A stretch of 11,780 bases of DNA from Trachelipus rathkii (taxonomy: Eukaryota; Arthropoda; Malacostraca; Isopoda; Trachelipodidae): positions 35,001-46,780 of the forward strand of contig JABUQX010065647.1 of the NCBI GenBank assembly GCA_015478945.1, read 5' to 3'. Made by a program: the position numbers and the translations under genes. Below, one piece after another: positions 8,946-11,780 of this stretch. The notes beneath the pieces are model-generated. The model ran no database searches. It saw only the letters and a list, made by a program, of their open reading frames with translations, and was not told where the DNA came from. Numbering within the stretch: the stretch's first letter is position 1; each line of letters opens with the position of its first letter.

Positions 8946-9204
8946 CTATAGGCGCGAGAGCTAACTGCTTTCCAAAAGTGTTTTCAGAACAGTCACTACT
9001 ACTTTCAGTGCTATCAAATAGTCTACCAGGCTCAATATCCACACTATCTCCTACCACTGCTACATCACGTGGTATATTATGACAATAAAAACAAGCGATA
9101 CTCCTACCTTTCAATTGACTATCATCTGTAAACTCCATCTCTATAGATACTTGCGAGTGATCCTCTAATCCAATTTCACCATTGACAACTTCACCATCTG
9201 TGAC
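8929..9204 (-). CDS. Frame C: acidic frame with a half zinc-knuckle-like motif, possible gag remnant
   Basis: The frame is open for 91 codons and overlaps the end of frame B by 40 nt in the -1 register. An acidic start (DGEVVNGEIGLEDH) leads to GRSIACFYCHN, with CxxC at 9093-9082. In a retroelement nucleocapsid a Cys-x2-Cys-x4-His-x4-Cys knuckle would follow, but here the His and last Cys positions are not filled (the sequence continues IPRDVAVVG). An Asp/Ser-rich segment follows, then the frame stops at 8929. A degenerate gag zinc knuckle is plausible, since it lies upstream of a protease as in gag-pol. An unrelated CxxC is equally possible. Confidence 0.3.
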   Translation of the reverse strand, partial: VTDGEVVNGEIGLEDHSQVSIEMEFTDDSQLKGRSIACFYCHNIPRDVAVVGDSVDIEPGRLFDSTESSSDCSENTFGKQLALAPIEHLPQ

Positions 9205-10916
9205 TCATCTTCAATTTCATCTGCGCTTGAGCTTTGAATATCAACTTGCAACTGCTGCATATAAACCTCGTTCTTGGAGTTGACTTTTGCCACACTGCGG
9301 CCTACCTCGGCAATATCTGTGCTTCGCGAATCTGTTTCAGAGTCATCATTAATCTGGAAAGTTTTAATAAAAGAATGGGGAGATAAAGGAGTTTTGGTAA
9401 GAGAAGAATCCATATTACACCCTTCCAATCGGGAAAAGGCAATATGGTCTTGCAAATGATTAAAACCCTGCGTCATTTCTACTGCTTTTTTATTCTCGAG
9501 AGTAAAATGTGCTGTCTCTGGAAAATGTGAATGCTCTATAAGAGTGGACTTTCGGTTTTCCAGAGGGTGATAAAAACTCTGCGTCACGACTACTTTCCTA
9601 TCTTCGGGCGTAAAAAGTGCTTCATCAAAACCTGACTCGACGGAGTCATTAAAATCTAAATCTAAAAAAGAAGTATTAGCGCTATAATCTTTATCATTAA
9701 CGGTGTCCGTTGCACCTTGAAAACAATATTGCGTATGAAAAGTACTCTTTAAATTTATATCATATTGATTGTTAAGGCATGCATGAGAGTGATCATTAAA
9801 TTTAAAATCATTATGAATAGCAAAAGAAGACCCATTCATGGACCTGTCCAAATTAATATGAGGAAAAATAACCTTGCTGTTGGAATTTACATGTGTAGCG
9901 AGTGTATTAACATTTGCGATGAGTTCAATATCATTGGGAATAATAACATTATTATAAAAATTATTTGTTTGTGTAGTGGTGTTTGTATCATTAATAGTTG
10001 TGAGACATTGTGGATTAATATTATTTTTACATAAAGAAGTTTTAAAATTTGAGCATTCTGATGGAAATACAACATCATCAGTAGCTTTTCTAAACATGCA
10101 AGAGAATTGGTTAGCGGCGTGAGAGACATTCATAGCTGCCGCTAACGAACCATGGGCGATGGTTTCGACATCGATTTCATTCATAGCTGTGTGAGAAGTC
10201 CCGTGAGAGGAGGCTTCGGAAGGAATCTTTAAATAATTATCATCAAAAACTGTATGTGAAATATTGTCTAAAGCCCTATCATTGTATGAGTTAACATAAG
10301 CAAAAGTTTTCATATCATTATTAGGTACAAGCTTTTCCTCAACCCAATTATGCGAAACTTTATTTAGAACATCCATTTGAGCTGTGGGGCTCGTGCTAGC
10401 GTGTTGATATTGGCTATCAATTTCTGTAATGGAAGCATTAAAATAATGAGGAGCCTGGAGTGGAGTCGATTGAGAGGGTTGCTTCCTTTTACATAAATTA
10501 CCTTTCTTTAGGAAAACAACACGAAATCTATTTTTAGTATTAACATTTAAATTAATTTTATATTTGTTAATAGATTTCGTGTCAGATAGAACATTTAAAT
10601 AAGATGTGGTAAACAAAATTTGAGACTCTACCTTTTTATTTCCCTTGAACAAACCCTTGTGAGTGATGGCTGGTCTGAATACCATAACATCCGTCTGTGG
10701 CCCGATGCTGCCGAGAGGAGTCGAGCTACCATTTCCATGATGAGAATATTTTCCAAATTTTCGAGTCTGGAGAAGAGGTGGTGTACCATTGAGATAGTTC
10801 AATTCCAAGGCGTCGTTTGCTGGAGTACTTATATCAAAGGATGAGGAGAGATTGTGCTGGAGAGAGACAGGCTTGGACTGTTCCGGCCCCCTCGAAAATG
10901 AAAATTTTGTGACTTC
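9165..10916 (-). CDS. Frame B: long Asn/Ser/Thr/His-rich protein of unknown function
   Basis: The frame is open for 583 codons, from after a TGA at 10917-10919 to TAG at 9165-9167. The first part (to about 10450) is basic (VVFLKKGNLCKRKQ) and Pro/Gln/Ser-containing. The middle is Asn/Ser/Thr/His-rich, low complexity and likely disordered. The last 60 codons are acidic (DDSETDSRSTD, SADEIEDES) and include a 15-bp tandem duplication at the stop (MVKLS MVKLD). No membrane segment, signal peptide, RT, integrase or gag homology motif is visible. There is no ATG in its first 60 or so codons, while frame A just upstream has one, so B may be read by a -1 shift from A in the 88-nt overlap (10829-10916). 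Several segments resemble the tail of frame E. The length of the open frame in AT-rich DNA argues that it was selected until recently. Confidence 0.5.
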   Translation of the reverse strand, partial: EVTKFSFSRGPEQSKPVSLQHNLSSSFDISTPANDALELNYLNGTPPLLQTRKFGKYSHHGNGSSTPLGSIGPQTDVMVFRPAITHKGLFKGNKKVESQILFTTSYLNVLSDTKSINKYKINLNVNTKNRFRVVFLKKGNLCKRKQPSQSTPLQAPHYFNASITEIDSQYQHASTSPTAQMDVLNKVSHNWVEEKLVPNNDMKTFAYVNSYNDRALDNISHTVFDDNYLKIPSEASSHGTSHTAMNEIDVETIAHGSLAAAMNVSHAANQFSCMFRKATDDVVFPSECSNFKTSLCKNNINPQCLTTINDTNTTTQTNNFYNNVIIPNDIELIANVNTLATHVNSNSKVIFPHINLDRSMNGSSFAIHNDFKFNDHSHACLNNQYDINLKSTFHTQYCFQGATDTVNDKDYSANTSFLDLDFNDSVESGFDEALFTPEDRKVVVTQSFYHPLENRKSTLIEHSHFPETAHFTLENKKAVEMTQGFNHLQDHIAFSRLEGCNMDSSLTKTPLSPHSFIKTFQINDDSETDSRSTDIAEVGRSVAKVNSKNEVYMQQLQVDIQSSSADEIEDESQMVKLSMVKLD

Positions 10917-11116
10917 TCATTGTGATTGATATCTTGAAAATGTTCCAGTGGTTGAGAACCGACTTCTTGTGGCACTCTCCAATTATCCTGTGGATGACTT
11001 TGAGAAGAGAAATTAGAAAAGGAGAGTCCGGCATCACGGTAATGTCTCCAATTTGGCACATTATTGACCCTTGCGCGGTCAAAGCAATTAATTTTGTAAA
11101 TATTATCTCTCATCAT
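10829..11116 (-). CDS. Frame A: basic Trp/Arg/Asn-rich N-terminal frame
   Basis: This is the first ATG-started frame after the leader (ATGATG at 11111-11116), 95 codons to TAA at 10829. It contains NVPNWRHYRDAG, QDNWRVPQ and FHFRGGRNSP: basic, aromatic and Asn/Gln-rich, as in RNA-binding regions. It overlaps frame B by 88 nt, with B in the -1 register. Its composition and NWR motifs recall the basic region of frame E after the protease (about 7376-7040). It is probably the N-terminus of the A/B product. Whether the frame change is programmed or a mutation cannot be told. A run of five G at about 10887-10891 lies in the overlap and could be a slip site or an indel hot spot. Confidence 0.45.
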   Translation of the reverse strand: MMRDNIYKINCFDRARVNNVPNWRHYRDAGLSFSNFSSQSHPQDNWRVPQEVGSQPLEHFQDINHNEKSQNFHFRGGRNSPSLSLSSTISPHPLI

Positions 11117-11492
11117 TTAATACTTAATATATTTGATAGAAACATTAGTTTGTGGAGCAAATGTTTTTCAAAATAGTGACGTGAATTATATCATAAATAA
11201 AAGAAAAACATTAAATATTATATAACCCCTTTAAATTGAAAGTGACTTTTAAAATGTTATATAAATTTCTGAGAGAGGGGGGTAAACAATATTCCAAATT
11301 CTGATATATCAAAAAAAGTAAAACAGCGAAAAAAACAATATGGTACCGTAAGTATATAAATCCTCAAAGCGCAGTGATTTCTGGCACCTGGTAGCGAGGG
11401 CGATGCGTTCTGCGTGTTCCACCAAATGGAGTCGCTTTCACACAGCGATATACTCTTCTGCTTTGAGACTTCAGCTTCAACAAAGGCGCCAC
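11117..11492 (-). promoter_or_regulatory. Putative retroelement 5' leader with a hairpin
   Basis: About 375 nt lie between the candidate primer-binding site and the first ATG. The half next to the LTR (11350-11492) is more GC-rich than the surroundings and can fold: CTCAAAGCGCAG (11363-11374) pairs with CTGCTTTGAG (11458-11467) apart from a two-base bulge. Nested inside, TCGCT (11432-11436) pairs with AGCGA (11444-11448) around a seven-base loop. Such structure near the primer site would suit dimerisation or packaging signals, but that role is inference. The half next to frame A (11117-11340) is AT-rich and featureless. Confidence 0.35.
11474..11491 (-). promoter_or_regulatory. Candidate tRNA primer-binding site
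   Basis: In element orientation the LTR edge (...GGCGAAA) is followed after one base by TGGCGCCTTTGTTGAAGC. Primer-binding sites begin with TGG, complementary to the tRNA CCA end, and TGGCGCC is the start of the well-known lysine-tRNA type site. Only the first seven bases agree with that type, so the tRNA is not identified. The key support is position: the homology between the two direct repeats stops exactly here. Confidence 0.45.
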
Positions 11493-11780
11493 TTTCGCCC
11501 TAAAGAATTTTTCTTGTGCTTGTGGGCGATTAACGTATAGGCTCTTGTTTAGTAAAAGTCGCTATCTGCTGCTTCTCAATTTTATTACAAAATCATTCAA
11601 CGTAAATGTTCAATACAATCAAATTTTCTTAGATATATTATTTCAGGTAATAGGTCCGCTATAAAAGGTCCGCTACAAAAAAGGTCCAATACTAGACGCA
11701 GAACACTAGGTGCCTAAAACAAGAATAAAATAATAAATAAAAAAAATCAATGTGGGACATTTTAACATTTAGTGAAAAAG
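11493..11780 (-). repeat. Right direct repeat: putative 5' LTR, cut by window end
   Basis: This is co-linear with 2010-2300, with a few substitutions and small indels in A runs. It keeps the AATAAA hexamer (11581-11586, minus strand) and the GGTCCGCT-ACAAAA tandem (about 11655-11683). Similarity is still strong at the last base of the window, so the repeat continues beyond it. Confidence 0.65.

Noticed and set aside
8697..8964. Two plus-strand frames with hydrophobic N-termini
   Set aside because: They mirror frame D in AT-rich DNA. The hydrophobic start comes from T-rich sequence and there is no support for a membrane protein.
9076..9093. CFYCHN as a functional zinc knuckle
   Set aside because: The His and final Cys of the CCHC pattern are missing, so I list it only as a possible degenerate remnant.
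11353..11360. TATATAAA box on the + strand pointing into the right repeat
   Set aside because: No good initiator at the expected distance, and the strand is opposite to the element's genes. A TATA-like word is expected by chance in such DNA.

Overview
The window looks like repeat-rich arthropod nuclear DNA. A decapod crustacean is my best guess, from the very long (AT)n and (ATT)n microsatellites and the kinds of transposon present, but this is an inference and not a firm call. I see no host gene, tRNA, rRNA or CRISPR array that I can support. Almost everything is mobile-element sequence, most of it decayed.

Layout, left to right. 1-882: the 3' half of a dead Tc1/mariner-type DNA transposon on the + strand, with transposase motifs spread over several frames, a 3' terminal inverted repeat and an AT microsatellite straight after it. 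1208-1790: the 5'-truncated tail of a non-LTR retrotransposon (LINE) on the - strand, consisting of the last part of ORF2 with frameshifts, its stop codon and a 3' UTR. It is framed by (AT)n runs on both sides. 2010-11780: a large element bounded by two direct repeats about 9,480 bp apart (2010-2300 and 11493-11780, about 95% identical by eye). The right copy runs off the window. I read these as the long terminal repeats (LTRs) of a retroelement that points to the - strand.

Inside that element, in its own 5'->3' order (right to left), are: the end of the 5' LTR; a candidate primer-binding site starting TGGCGCC, directly at the LTR edge; a leader of about 375 nt with a hairpin; frame A (ATG start, basic, Trp/Arg/Asn-rich); frame B (583 codons, Asn/Ser/Thr/His-rich); short frames C and D, with half a zinc-knuckle-like motif; frame E (637 codons), with a clear retropepsin domain followed by a basic region and a long Asn/Ser-rich tail; then about 4 kb of AT-rich sequence with no convincing gene; and the 3' LTR. 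No reverse transcriptase, RNase H or integrase is visible anywhere, so if this is an LTR element it is non-autonomous, rearranged or partly deleted.

The points most worth following are: the RT-less LTR element with a protease; the fact that the protease frame has no ATG before its active site while a good splice donor/acceptor pair would join it in phase to frame D; and the likely shared ancestry of the A/B frames and the C-terminal half of frame E. The extent of the LTRs, and so of the whole element, cannot be fixed from this window.
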